Origin: UMGS1498 sp900552335
GTDB lineage: Bacteria; Bacillota_I; Bacilli_A; RF39; UBA660
Direction: 5' to 3'
DNA: 64,000 nt
Assembly (NCBI GenBank): GCA_902477075.1
Contig: CABSFU010000003.1
Coordinates: forward strand, 46,681 to 110,680
Under the pieces are notes generated by a model that was given only the letters and a program-made list of their open reading frames with translations, was not told the DNA's origin and ran no database searches. Shown piece after piece: positions 42,761 through 51,948 of this stretch (position 1 is its first letter; each line of letters begins with the position of its first letter). The position numbers were made by a program, and so were the translations under genes.

Positions 42761-43519
42761 CTATCCACAGATTTTTAGATACTCATCTACTACTGTATTA
42801 GATGGTCCATCCATTTTTACTTTTCCTTCATAAATCCAAATTGCTCTATCACACAAATTTTTAACGGAATTCATATCGTGAGTAACAATAACAATTGTCT
42901 TTCCAGATTTTTTTAATTCATGTAATTTATTAAAACATTTTTCTTGGAAATGTTGATCACCTACTGCTAAAATTTCATCAATTAATAAGATTTCAGCATC
43001 TACATTAATAGCTACTGAGAATGCTAAACGCATATACATACCGGATGAGTAAGTTCGAACAGGATTATCAATGAATTCACCTAATTCCGAAAATTCAATA
43101 ATGCTATCTAATCTTTTATCAATTTCTTTTTTTGTTAATCCAAAGATAGAGGCATTAAAATAAATATTTTCTCTACCTGTAAAATCAGGATGAAATCCTG
43201 CTCCTAATTCTAATAAAGAAGTTAATTTTCCATAAGTTTGAATACTTCCTTCATTTGGATAAATAATTTTAGTCATTAATTTTAGTAAAGTGGATTTACC
43301 ACTGCCATTTGTTCCAATCAAAGCTACTGTTTCACCTTTTTTTATTTGTAGATTAACATTTGTTAAAATTGGTCTTATTTCTGTATTATTTCTTTTCCAA
43401 AATAATAATCTTTCTTTTAACGTATTTGGTTTATCATAATAAATTTTGAAACTTTTGCTCATATTTTTTACTACAATAGCTAAGTTTTGATCTTGATTTT
43501 TTTTTGTACTTTTTTTCAT
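42761..43519 (-). CDS. ABC-type polysaccharide export ATPase (TagH/Wzt-like)
   Basis: The 252-residue nucleotide-binding subunit of the exporter. It has Walker A GTNGSGKST, the Q-loop region LLELGAGFHPDFTGRENI (diagnostic of polysaccharide exporters), signature YSSGMYMRLAFS, Walker B ILLIDEILAVGD and the switch VTHDM. There is no C-terminal carbohydrate-binding extension like Wzt, so chain-length recognition may not depend on it. Strong GGAGG site. A terminator and a decayed surface module precede the gene. Confidence 0.93.
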   Translation of the reverse strand: MKKSTKKNQDQNLAIVVKNMSKSFKIYYDKPNTLKERLLFWKRNNTEIRPILTNVNLQIKKGETVALIGTNGSGKSTLLKLMTKIIYPNEGSIQTYGKLTSLLELGAGFHPDFTGRENIYFNASIFGLTKKEIDKRLDSIIEFSELGEFIDNPVRTYSSGMYMRLAFSVAINVDAEILLIDEILAVGDQHFQEKCFNKLHELKKSGKTIVIVTHDMNSVKNLCDRAIWIYEGKVKMDGPSNTVVDEYLKICG

Positions 43520-43568
43520 AACAATCCTCCAAGCGCATTATTACTTATATCATTATAACATAGAAAAA

Positions 43569-43592
43569 GAAAAAAGGCACTAAGCCTTTCTT
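43569..43592 (-). terminator. Terminator upstream of the exporter operon
   Basis: Minus-strand GAAAGGC-TTAGT-GCCTTTTTTC; it would stop transcription coming from the GT2 gene and the relic module before the ABC operon. Confidence 0.75.
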
Positions 43593-43607
43593 ATTTTAGG
43601 TATTTTA

Positions 43608-43807
43608 TTAAGAAATAATAGATCCTGGAATCGTGATTACTGGGCGTACACCAATAGTAGTGTTATGGGCGTTATTGCTGTAGATGCGACCATATCTATG
43701 TATATACCAAACGTTTGATTCAGACATACTTACCGTTGCAGATGTTCAATAAACCCATATTTTTCATCATCAATTTCTCTTACTTCTTTGACTTTCCATA
43801 AAAATTC
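43608..43807 (-). pseudogene. Decayed fragment of the DUF6273-like surface module
   Basis: The 330-base gap between two glycosylation genes holds two adjacent minus-strand pieces in different frames. The first reads EFLWKVKEVREIDDEKYGF and ends at a stop; it matches the module's opening LWKIIDIEEDGYK in the GpmI fusion. The second reads SESNVWYIHRYGRIYSN ... TIGVRPVITIPGS and ends at TAA (43610-43608); it matches the closing YGIRPVITLKD block. The middle of the module is missing and no start codon or ribosome site serves it. Confidence 0.7.
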
Positions 43808-43850
43808 CTAATTTTATCTTTGTTTTCAAAAAGATATCACTTTTAAAATA

Positions 43851-44693
43851 TTACTTTAAAAATAAATAATAAATACCTAAGGTTACTTTACTAGTAAACC
43901 ATAACAAAAATCTTTCTATTAAATTAGCTGAATTATAATTTTTTTCAAAATACATTTGACTTTTTTTCAAAATTTTATATTTATTAATACGATTAATACT
44001 TTTATCAATTGTAACAGAATGATTATGAAAAACTTCTACTTCTGTATTAATCACTGTTTTCAAATTAAATTTTTTTAATTTAGAGCATAATATATTTTCT
44101 TCATAATATAGAAAAACATTCTCATCAAAAAAATCAATCTGTTTTAATACATCACTTCTAATAGCAAAGAAACACCCTGATACAATATCCACTTCTGTAA
44201 TAGGATTTACGTAATGATTATTTGGATAAACTAAATATTTATTACGAATTTTTTTATGTAAATAAACAATATTGGATAAAATATCTTGCCAAGGAGTTGG
44301 TTGTTTCCATCCTTTACTATAACCAACATGTTCACGAATAACTGGCGCTACTACAGCTACATCTAAAGAAAATGTTTGTATCAATTTAGAAATAACTTCT
44401 TCATTTTCAATTACAATGTCAGGATTACTTACAATAATATTACATTTGTGATATTTATCTATCAAGTATCGGGCCCCTAAATTAATTCCAGAACCATAAC
44501 CTTTATTAGAACTATTTTTTAAAATGGTTATTTTTTTATTTTGTAATTTCAATAATTTTTCATAAGAATCATCTTTTGAAGCATTATCCACAATAACAAT
44601 TTCATCTAAATTAGAATAATCTTTTATATTTTGGACTAAATTATAAGTTGTTTCATAGTCATTATAGTTAATTATTACAACACAATTTTTCAT
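43851..44693 (-). CDS. GT2 glycosyltransferase (rhamnosyltransferase-like)
   Basis: A 280-residue GT2 enzyme: VVIINYNDYETTYNLVQNI, IVDNASKDDS, NSSNKGYGSGINLGA and IIVSNPDIVI mark the same subgroup as the gene at 41131. SGCFFAIRSDVLKQI and LYYEENILCSKL are the acceptor motifs. The start is taken at 44693 because GGAGG-AAAAT precedes this ATG, inside the last codons of the polymerase-like gene (26-bp overlap), which suggests coupling. A C-terminal amphipathic helix may tie it to the membrane. Confidence 0.87.
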   Translation of the reverse strand: MKNCVVIINYNDYETTYNLVQNIKDYSNLDEIVIVDNASKDDSYEKLLKLQNKKITILKNSSNKGYGSGINLGARYLIDKYHKCNIIVSNPDIVIENEEVISKLIQTFSLDVAVVAPVIREHVGYSKGWKQPTPWQDILSNIVYLHKKIRNKYLVYPNNHYVNPITEVDIVSGCFFAIRSDVLKQIDFFDENVFLYYEENILCSKLKKFNLKTVINTEVEVFHNHSVTIDKSINRINKYKILKKSQMYFEKNYNSANLIERFLLWFTSKVTLGIYYLFLK

Positions 44694-45906
44694 ATTTTCC
44701 TCCATTCAATAAAATGATAATTACATAAATACTAACGCTTGGCGCTGTTAAAATATGGCCTTGAAAAAAAGCTAAAAAAAGAGCTAAAAATAAAGCATAT
44801 TTTTCCACTTCTTCACCTTTGTTTTTACATAAAATCCAGATAAATGGTAATAAAAACAAGATAAATCCAATCATACCATTGCGATAAAAAATATCAAAAT
44901 AGTCCATTTCAATTGTTTTTAAATTTATTTCATCTGTTCCATAGTTTTCTATATAACCAATTCCAAATAGATGAGACGCTAAATTTGATTTTTGATAATT
45001 AATTCTGGTTTGATTTAAAAATTTCAATCTAGAAGAAAAGATAAAATGATCTATATTTTCTATTGTCATGAGATCATTGACTGAATGAATTTCTAAAAAG
45101 TCTAAATGGATTTGAATGTTTTTATAAAAATTGGTTTTCGGAAATAAATAAATACCAAAAGATAATATGAATAGAAAAGGTAAAATAAATAATTTTATTT
45201 TTTTAGGATTATTTTTTAAATAAAAACACAAAAATAGTAATAAAGTAAAGAATGTTGTCAAAACTGGTACTTTACTACCAATACTGAAAATAATATAGAA
45301 ATAAATCAATAAATAAATAGGTATTACTTTTTTATTAGTACTCCAAAAATAAGAAAGAGAAAGAGGAAATAAAATAGATAAAATTCCTCCAATTTCATTT
45401 GTAGAATTAAACCATCCAATTGATCCTACTTTACTATAGGCATAACTATCAAATCCTGTTTTGGTTAAAAAAGGAAGTAATAGTAAAACCAAATATTCTA
45501 AAAGAGAAATCACTAAAATTTTATTGGATATTTTAATTTGTTCTTTTTGATAAACAGAGTAAATTCCTAATAAAGTAATAGAAAAGAAATAGGTTCGAAA
45601 TAAATAAGGAATTTCATAACTTAATGCATTAACCGATTTATTTATAGCAATTAAAAAAATATATATTAAAAAATAAATTCCTAATAAAATTCCATAAAAA
45701 ATAATCTTTTTTTTGTTTTTTTGGTTATAAATAACTAAGATATAGTACATTAGCAATAACATAAATAATACTTTAATTATCATGATAATGGACATATTAA
45801 CATGAAATAAATTTAAAGACAAACTTGTAATCAAATCAAAAATAGGTCCTAGTATTAAAAAGCAAGAAATAATTTTTATCATGTTTTTTTGTATCCATTG
45901 ATTCAT
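44668..45906 (-). CDS. O-antigen ligase/polymerase-like membrane protein
   Basis: A polytopic protein of 412 residues with about 10-12 helices. Features fit the WaaL/Wzy-like O-antigen ligase group: a VGSIGWFNSTNEIGGILSILFPL segment near the middle (the family's W-x-N-x-N-x-x-x motif) and a large outer loop (about residues 265-345) with FGIGYIENYG. It probably joins or polymerises lipid-linked sugar units outside the membrane. I prefer the ATG at 45906 (preceded by GGTGAAG) to one six codons upstream. It heads a two-gene unit with the GT2 gene. Confidence 0.8.
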   Translation of the reverse strand: MNQWIQKNMIKIISCFLILGPIFDLITSLSLNLFHVNMSIIMIIKVLFMLLLMYYILVIYNQKNKKKIIFYGILLGIYFLIYIFLIAINKSVNALSYEIPYLFRTYFFSITLLGIYSVYQKEQIKISNKILVISLLEYLVLLLLPFLTKTGFDSYAYSKVGSIGWFNSTNEIGGILSILFPLSLSYFWSTNKKVIPIYLLIYFYIIFSIGSKVPVLTTFFTLLLFLCFYLKNNPKKIKLFILPFLFILSFGIYLFPKTNFYKNIQIHLDFLEIHSVNDLMTIENIDHFIFSSRLKFLNQTRINYQKSNLASHLFGIGYIENYGTDEINLKTIEMDYFDIFYRNGMIGFILFLLPFIWILCKNKGEEVEKYALFLALFLAFFQGHILTAPSVSIYVIIILLNGGKYEKLCCNN

Positions 45907-45951
45907 ACACTTCACCATACTCATTATATCATGACTTTTTAAGAACGAAAA

Positions 45952-45981
45952 TGTATATTTTAAAAAATAAAAAGAATATTA
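45952..45981 (+). promoter_or_regulatory. Candidate forespore (sigma-G/F type) promoter of the ger operon
   Basis: TGTATA (45952-45957) and AATATTA (45975-45981), 17 bases apart, resemble the forespore consensus TGnATA-N17-CATnnTA with one mismatch at the -10 C. Position and the germination genes downstream fit. The match alone is not proof in such AT-rich DNA. Confidence 0.4.
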
Positions 45982-45997
45982 ATATCGAGGGATTTAT

Positions 45998-47467
45998 ATG
46001 AAATTACAAAAAAATATACAAAAAAATATTGAAACAATTAAAAATTATAATCAAAATAGTAGCGATTTTGTAGATCGTATTTTAGATTGGGATGGCAAAA
46101 AAATAGGTTATATTTATTTGGAAAGTGTAAGTAGTGATGATAAAATTAGTGATTTTCTAGTTCAAAATATCAGTTTAATCATTAAAAATAAAAAAAGTAT
46201 TTTTGATGATGTGTATGCTACTTTAAAAAATACAATTTATAACAGTCATTTATTAACGAGTGATTCCATAGAAGATATCTTTTCTAAACTAGCAAGCGGT
46301 TTTACTTGTATTTTAGTAGAAGGCTGTAAAGAAGCTATCCTAATAGAAACAAAAACAAAACTTGATAGAGGCGTTAGTGAAGCTACCTCAGAAACTGTTA
46401 TTCGTGGTCCAAAAGATAGTTTTACAGAAAATAATTCTATTAATATTGGATTAATTCGAAAAAGAATTAAGGATCCCAATTTAATATTTAAAGAATTAAT
46501 GATTGGAAGAAGAACACAGTCTAAAGTTAATGTTATCTATATTGATGACATTGTAGAACAAGATAAAGTAAATAATATTGTACAGAAGCTTGAAAAAATT
46601 GATATTGATGGAATCATAGATAGTGGATATTTAAGAAGCTTTTTGGAACCTGTTCAAAAGTCTTGTTTTCCAAAATTTCAAAGCACAGAAAGACCTGATT
46701 TAGCTTGTACTTCTCTTTTAGACGGCAAAATTGTTATTTTAGTAGAAAATAGTCCCTTCGTTTTAATTACTCCGTCTTTATTTGTCGATTTTATTCATAA
46801 TCCAGATGATTATTATCAAAAAGCATTAAACGTTAACGTAACACGCCTACTAAGAATAATTGCTTTTTTTATGACATTGCTAACACCAGGCTTTTATATA
46901 GCTTTAACTACCTTTAATCCAGAAATTATTCCTAATGACCTTTTAATTTCAATAGCGATTCAACAAAGTGGAGTGCCATTTCCTACCGCTTTTGAAATTC
47001 TAATTATGATTATAGCTTTTGAAATCTTAAGAGAAAGTGATATTAGAATTCCAAATGCTATGGGAGCTGCCGTTAGTATCGTTGGGGCTTTGATATTAGG
47101 GGAAGCTGCTGTAAGTGCCGGTGTTGTATCCCCTATCGTAATTATTATTGTAGCTATTACTTCGATTAGCGGATTATTATTTACAGATATCGATTTTGTT
47201 AATGCTCTTAGAACTTGGCGAATTATTTTCATTTTCTTTTCTGCTTTTGCAGGATTAATTGGATTTGTTTCTTGTTGTATCATTTTGACACTTAAATTGT
47301 GTAGTATGGAAGAAAATGGGTTGCCATATTTAACTCCTTTTTCACCACTTTATTTAAAAGATCAAGATGATGCTATTAGAAGAATTCCAAGAAATAAAAT
47401 GTTCTTTAGGCCAACTTATTTAACCAAAAAAAATATTAGAAGATTAGGTGATTCTCATGAAAATTAA
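45998..47467 (+). CDS. gerAA: Spore germination receptor subunit A (GerAA family)
   Basis: A 489-residue integral membrane subunit of a nutrient germinant receptor in the spore inner membrane. A large soluble N-terminal part (about residues 1-280, with ILVEGCKEAILIETKT and the ETVIRGPKDSFTEN motif typical of GerA proteins) is followed by about five helices (285-440). These include LLTPGFYIAL and the FEILREsDIRIP-like loop. The C-terminus is a short charged tail. AGGGATTTAT ribosome site. It is followed by gerAC with an overlap, in the order A-C-B. Confidence 0.94.
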   Translation: MKLQKNIQKNIETIKNYNQNSSDFVDRILDWDGKKIGYIYLESVSSDDKISDFLVQNISLIIKNKKSIFDDVYATLKNTIYNSHLLTSDSIEDIFSKLASGFTCILVEGCKEAILIETKTKLDRGVSEATSETVIRGPKDSFTENNSINIGLIRKRIKDPNLIFKELMIGRRTQSKVNVIYIDDIVEQDKVNNIVQKLEKIDIDGIIDSGYLRSFLEPVQKSCFPKFQSTERPDLACTSLLDGKIVILVENSPFVLITPSLFVDFIHNPDDYYQKALNVNVTRLLRIIAFFMTLLTPGFYIALTTFNPEIIPNDLLISIAIQQSGVPFPTAFEILIMIIAFEILRESDIRIPNAMGAAVSIVGALILGEAAVSAGVVSPIVIIIVAITSISGLLFTDIDFVNALRTWRIIFIFFSAFAGLIGFVSCCIILTLKLCSMEENGLPYLTPFSPLYLKDQDDAIRRIPRNKMFFRPTYLTKKNIRRLGDSHEN

Positions 47468-48656
47468 ATTTATTTTCCCTTTCTTTTTTCTTTTCTTGCT
47501 AACTGGATGCTGGAACTATAGAGAATTAAATCAACTAGCAATTTCTACCGGAATTGCCGTAGATAAATCGGAAGATGGTAAATATGAGGTAAGCGTCTTA
47601 ATTTCAAATGCTAAAAAATCACAAGTTAGTTCTAAAGAAGGTGAAAGTCAAACTATCGTATATTCAGATAAAGGAAATACCATTTCTGAAGCTATTCGTA
47701 ATATCAATTTACAACTTTCTAAAGACATTTATATTGGACATTTGACTGTAATTGTTATTAATGAAGAAGTAGCAAAAGATGGATTATATCCGATACTAGA
47801 TTACTTTCTACGCGATCCCGAATCTGTTAAACGTTTTTTTATCATAATTTCTCATGAAGCAAAGGCATCCGATGTTATTTCTACATTATCTCCATTAGAA
47901 ACTTTTCCATCTCAAAACATTTATTTTAATTTAAAATCTGCTACTAATTCACAGGCTGTATCTCCTAGTATAACCTACAGTAAATTTATTGAAAATATCG
48001 TAAAACCAGGAGCAGAAGCTACTGCACCTTCTATTCTAATTTTAGGAAATGCGGAGGAAGCACAAAGTAGTGATAGTTTACAACAATCTGTACCAGAAGC
48101 GGTTCTAAAATTAGGAAATGTTGCCATTTTTGATGACGATGTCTTAGTTGGATATGCTAATGAAAAAGAAAGTAGAGGGATTAATGTTATCAATCATAAT
48201 GTTACTAGTACTACAGCAACATTTGAATATAAAAGTCATTACATTACTGTTAACTTAACTAATATTTCTGTTTCTAATGAAGTCAATATGGTGGATAATA
48301 CACCAGTTATTACTGTTAATTACAAAGCAGATGCTGCCATTAGGGAGTTATCTAGTTCTCTTAACATAGATGAAGTTGATACAATTCAAGATATTGAATC
48401 TGCTATTGAAGATAATGTCAAAAGTATTCTAAATCAAGCAATTGACTGTGCACAAAAAAAATACAAATCTGATATTTTTGGATTTGGGAATCTAATCTAT
48501 AAAAAGTTCCCTCATTATTTTTTAAATATTCATCAAGATTGGAGTCATGATGTATTTCCAAATTTAAAAATTAATCATGAAGTAAAGGTAAATTTACAAA
48601 CAAAAGGGTCATTAGAACAATCGATAGGAGGATTACAAGATGAAGTCACAAATTAA
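47457..48656 (+). CDS. gerAC: Spore germination receptor lipoprotein (GerAC family)
   Basis: Lipoprotein subunit C of the germinant receptor, 399 residues. The signal peptide ends in the lipobox LTGC, followed by WNYRELNQLAISTGIAVDK, the family N-terminus. The domain then runs through GKTI-like YSDKGNTISEAIRNI, LDYFLRDPESVKRF and the C-terminal third (about 270-399). It starts at the ATG at 47457, preceded by AGGTGATTC; an upstream GTG in frame overlaps that site. It overlaps gerAA by 11 bp and gerAB by 17 bp, so all three genes are translated in a chain. Confidence 0.93.
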   Translation: MKIKFIFPFFFLFLLTGCWNYRELNQLAISTGIAVDKSEDGKYEVSVLISNAKKSQVSSKEGESQTIVYSDKGNTISEAIRNINLQLSKDIYIGHLTVIVINEEVAKDGLYPILDYFLRDPESVKRFFIIISHEAKASDVISTLSPLETFPSQNIYFNLKSATNSQAVSPSITYSKFIENIVKPGAEATAPSILILGNAEEAQSSDSLQQSVPEAVLKLGNVAIFDDDVLVGYANEKESRGINVINHNVTSTTATFEYKSHYITVNLTNISVSNEVNMVDNTPVITVNYKADAAIRELSSSLNIDEVDTIQDIESAIEDNVKSILNQAIDCAQKKYKSDIFGFGNLIYKKFPHYFLNIHQDWSHDVFPNLKINHEVKVNLQTKGSLEQSIGGLQDEVTN

Positions 48657-49731
48657 AAATATGGAAATAAACGTCTTAATGTGGTTTTTGATGAGCTCTG
48701 GTGTAATTGGAATAACTTTTAATACACTCATTAGTGTAGCAAAACAAGATGCTTGCATTGCGCCTATTATCGGTATAATTATTGGCTTTGTTCCATTAAT
48801 TATTTTTATTAAATTGATGAATTATAAAAATGATTCTAATATCAATGACATATTGTATGAACAATTTGGGATTTTTGGTAAAATCATTAGTTTATTTATA
48901 TGTGGAATGATATCATTTTATATCATTGTCAATTTTTATAATTTAACAAACTTTATAAGTTCAGAGTATCTTTATAGTACACCTAAATTTTTCATTGCTA
49001 TTATGTTTGTCATTCCTATTTTATATGCATTAATTCATCCGTTTCAAACATTCACAAGAAGCATTATAATATTTGGATATATTTCCTTTTTCCTATTTAT
49101 TGTAGGACTGATTGGTTTATCAATTCAAACTATGCCAGAAAATATTATGCCACTTTTAGTCAATGGAATTGGTCCATCGATACATGCCAGCTTTTACGAT
49201 GTTTGTTACATTACACTTCCTCTTTTTTTGCTTACCATTATTCCAAAAAAAGATATTCGAAATAATGAAAAACTTACTAAAAGAATGATTATTACCTATC
49301 TTTTATCTTCTTTTGTTGTTTGTACCATTACTTATGTTGTTTTATCTGTATTTGGAATTGAATTATCTCTTTTATATCAATATCCAACCTATAATATTTT
49401 AAAAAGAATTTCTCTTTTATCAATTTTTGACAGGATTGAAAGTATTGTTGCAATTATGTGGATTCTATTTTTATACGTCACTTGCACAATGGGATGTTAT
49501 TATATTAAAAAGACTTTTTTTCAAGTATTTTCTTGGCAAGAGGGTAAAGTGACAAATGGAATTATCTTTATAATTCTATGTGTTATTCTATTTACAAGTA
49601 TTTTTATTTTTCCAAATAATACGTTTGTAAATCATATGTTATTATCGTTTTACCCTGTATTATTAAGCGTATTCTTCTTTTTCATTCCATGTTTTCTTTT
49701 AATCATAATAAAAATTAGGAAAAAGCAATAA
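48640..49731 (+). CDS. gerAB: Spore germination receptor permease subunit (GerAB family)
   Basis: Subunit B, a 363-residue APC-superfamily-like permease that binds the germinant. About ten helices are visible, starting with NVLMWFLMSSGVIGITFNTLI. The SAYDVCY-like SFYDVCYITLPLFLL region and the TYVVLSVFGIELSLLYQYPT loop are family features. AGGAGGATTACAAG ribosome site. It is the last gene of the operon; a strong bidirectional terminator overlaps the stop. This receptor is probably the only one in the window; its ligand cannot be told. Confidence 0.92.
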   Translation: MKSQIKNMEINVLMWFLMSSGVIGITFNTLISVAKQDACIAPIIGIIIGFVPLIIFIKLMNYKNDSNINDILYEQFGIFGKIISLFICGMISFYIIVNFYNLTNFISSEYLYSTPKFFIAIMFVIPILYALIHPFQTFTRSIIIFGYISFFLFIVGLIGLSIQTMPENIMPLLVNGIGPSIHASFYDVCYITLPLFLLTIIPKKDIRNNEKLTKRMIITYLLSSFVVCTITYVVLSVFGIELSLLYQYPTYNILKRISLLSIFDRIESIVAIMWILFLYVTCTMGCYYIKKTFFQVFSWQEGKVTNGIIFIILCVILFTSIFIFPNNTFVNHMLLSFYPVLLSVFFFFIPCFLLIIIKIRKKQ

Positions 49732-49774
49732 AAAACTGATATAATACCGACTTTTGGTATATATCAGTTTTTTT
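49730..49774. terminator. Bidirectional terminator after gerAB and the prepilin gene
   Basis: AAAAACTGATAT...ATATCAGTTTTTTT with inner ATACC/GGTAT pairs; it touches the stop codons of both convergent genes. Confidence 0.9.
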
Positions 49775-50894
49775 AATATATTTGAAAAGTTGTAAAATTA
49801 TAATATGTGTGCCAGTTTCCATATTTACTTAATGTTACTCTAAGTGTATATTTTCCTTGCAATGCTGAAATATCTTTTGTAATATTAACCGACAAACTAC
49901 CACCAGTATATGATGCACTATATAATGTAGTAGTCACTCCACTCTCCGAAATTAATTGAATATTGATTGGAACTGCTTGACTAGTTGATCCAAAACCACT
50001 TGCTGTTCCAATAATACGTAAAGTTTTATAATAAGTTAAATCAATTGCATTTCTTGTATAGACTAAACTTTTTATTGTAGCATCACTATAAGTACCGGTA
50101 TCAGCAGTTGATAAGTATAAGCGATTTTCATCTGATATTTTTTTTGAATTGTATGTCTGACCAGTAGCATTCCAGTTTGAAACTTCGTCTGTATTAATAA
50201 AATTTATCGCTTTTGGAAATAATCTATCCCACATGGCCTGTAAAGCTTCTGAGGTACTAGTAACTTTAGAATTACTAGAATAATCAAAATTGATTTCATT
50301 TCTACTTAAAACATTTATTTTTTCCGAATTTTCTTTTAGTATGCTAGATAAGTTTTCCATATTGGTATTTATTACATTAATTTGATCTTGCAAATTACCT
50401 ACTAAATTATCAACCTCATCTTTGGAATAAACATTACTAACATTACCTGTTCCATTATCTAACATTGCTACATATTTATTGGTTAAAGCATCAAATCCTA
50501 TGATACAATTTCCAGCTTTTCTTTCTCCTACGATAATTCCACTATTATAGTTTTTATATACATAATAGGTATCATTTGAGATACAAACGCTTGTATTTCC
50601 TTCTTTATCTAAATAAAGTTTCCCTTCTCCATCTATATTTCCTTTATATTCTAGTTTTTCTCCCTTTATGGTACTTCCTTGATGTTCTTCGTCAAACAAA
50701 AATTCATAGACTCCTGTATCATGACTCATTGTAAAATAATTAGTCGAATCTAATATTCCTTGTACACTAGACGCTAGTGCTTGCTTTTTACTTTCTTCAA
50801 TTACATTTGTTATCATCGGTACGGTGATTAAGATAATCACTGATAATATAACAATCACAGCTAATAGTTCAATTAATGTAAATCCTTTTTTCAT
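49773..50894 (-). CDS. Prepilin-like protein with a large C-terminal domain
   Basis: A 373-residue protein with a class III-type N-terminal prepilin signal: MKKGFTLIELLAVIVIL, where cleavage is expected after Gly4 before FTLIE. The pilin-type helix continues to about residue 50. A small domain with a YCYKN-like disulfide region follows, then a coiled segment (about 170-200) and a C-terminal beta-sandwich-like domain (about 225-373). It is much longer than simple pilins (about 150), like a tip or adhesive subunit. Start set at 50894 after GGAAGG; no pilus assembly genes are adjacent. A 10-G tract sits in its probable promoter. Confidence 0.83.
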   Translation of the reverse strand: MKKGFTLIELLAVIVILSVIILITVPMITNVIEESKKQALASSVQGILDSTNYFTMSHDTGVYEFLFDEEHQGSTIKGEKLEYKGNIDGEGKLYLDKEGNTSVCISNDTYYVYKNYNSGIIVGERKAGNCIIGFDALTNKYVAMLDNGTGNVSNVYSKDEVDNLVGNLQDQINVINTNMENLSSILKENSEKINVLSRNEINFDYSSNSKVTSTSEALQAMWDRLFPKAINFINTDEVSNWNATGQTYNSKKISDENRLYLSTADTGTYSDATIKSLVYTRNAIDLTYYKTLRIIGTASGFGSTSQAVPINIQLISESGVTTTLYSASYTGGSLSVNITKDISALQGKYTLRVTLSKYGNWHTYYNFTTFQIY

Positions 50895-50938
50895 GTTCTT
50901 CATCCTTCCTTTTTATAGCAACGAAAAAAGAGGTATGT

Positions 50939-50971
50939 AAAATACCCCCCCCCCGTTTGCATATAGCAAAC
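50939..50971 (-). promoter_or_regulatory. Putative promoter with a 10-base poly-G spacer
   Basis: On the minus strand TTGCTA (-35-like, 50969-50964) and TATTTT (-10-like, 50944-50939) are separated by 19 bases, of which the last ten are G (50954-50945). A GTTTGC-TATAT-GCAAAC hairpin (50971-50955) lies directly before the tract. Length changes in the tract would move the spacing through the optimal 17. Confidence 0.45.
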
Positions 50972-51054
50972 ATTGGAAAATTTGCTATCTACAAACTATA
51001 TTACTATTTTTATTGCCAGATTCAATATATCAAAACATATATCTTTTTTAATAC

Positions 51055-51840
51055 TTATTTCAATATATTGAAAATTAAAACTACTGCACCTATTAAAAAA
51101 GAAATAGTTAAAATGGATACTAATATTTTTATCAATATGTTATTTGTTTTTAAATGATTTTTGATATCTGTTAATTCTTCAAAATCCTCCTCTTTAAATC
51201 CTAAGCTGGATGTATAAAAAGACTTATCAATCTCCGTTTTCTCCTCTTTTTTGCTTTCCGATTTTTTAGCCTCTTCCAATAATTTTTTAATGGATTCACT
51301 TCCACTAGAAACAGTATTTTCATTAGATTTTAAGTCGTCTAATAAGTCTAAGCTTAATTCTTTATCTGTCATAGAATTTAACATACTAGTATTGGATATT
51401 GTATTAATTAATTCTTTTAATGTGTTTTCATCAGTTCCAATTTCCATTTCTTTTCTTCTTTTATCACGCAAATCTTTAAAGATATCATAACTAGTATTAT
51501 TCATAGATTTATGCTGATCTACATTTGTTCGATTATTTTTGGCATTATTTAAAATTTCTCTAATATCGTAGTTTTTTTCTTCTTCCTCTTCATATTTTGG
51601 TTTTTCAATCGGTTTTATAGCAATGCCTTTTTCTTGTTGTTTTAAATATTGTTCTCTATTTTTTAGCATTTCTTTGACTTTATTAATATCAATTTCACTA
51701 CCTTTATCTATGGTGGCTACCCCTTCAATATTACTATAGTCATTTGTTTCATACATATCTCTATATAAATCTTTATTTCTATCACTGCGTTTTTTTGTCG
51801 CAGTTGGTGTTTCATAATATCGTTCCATACGACTAGCCAT
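51055..51840 (-). CDS. Charged tail-anchored protein of unknown function
   Basis: A 261-residue protein: a long polar, Lys/Glu/Asn-rich region with coiled-coil tendency, an FYTSSLGFKEEDFEEL patch near residue 215 that repeats across such proteins, and one C-terminal hydrophobic helix (about 240-260). No domain is recognised. It has the general plan of the tail-anchored protein at 29633. Start choice between three in-frame ATG/GTG codons is unsure; GAGGTGG spacing favours the third (51840). Confidence 0.7.
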   Translation of the reverse strand: MASRMERYYETPTATKKRSDRNKDLYRDMYETNDYSNIEGVATIDKGSEIDINKVKEMLKNREQYLKQQEKGIAIKPIEKPKYEEEEEKNYDIREILNNAKNNRTNVDQHKSMNNTSYDIFKDLRDKRRKEMEIGTDENTLKELINTISNTSMLNSMTDKELSLDLLDDLKSNENTVSSGSESIKKLLEEAKKSESKKEEKTEIDKSFYTSSLGFKEEDFEELTDIKNHLKTNNILIKILVSILTISFLIGAVVLIFNILK

Positions 51841-51948
51841 ATCCATATCCACCTCGCTATCATAATGATATCATAAAACTGAAAAAATGCATAGATTTAC
51901 TTGCAAATAATCTTGATTTTTTTGTATAATGCTTTGAGGAGGGATAAC

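Noticed and set aside
46246..48193. Minus-strand open frames inside gerAA and gerAC
   Set aside because: Shadows of the strongly supported germination genes, without ribosome sites.
50945..50971. c-di-GMP riboswitch upstream of the prepilin gene
   Set aside because: The conserved riboswitch core elements are absent; only a short hairpin and the G tract are present.
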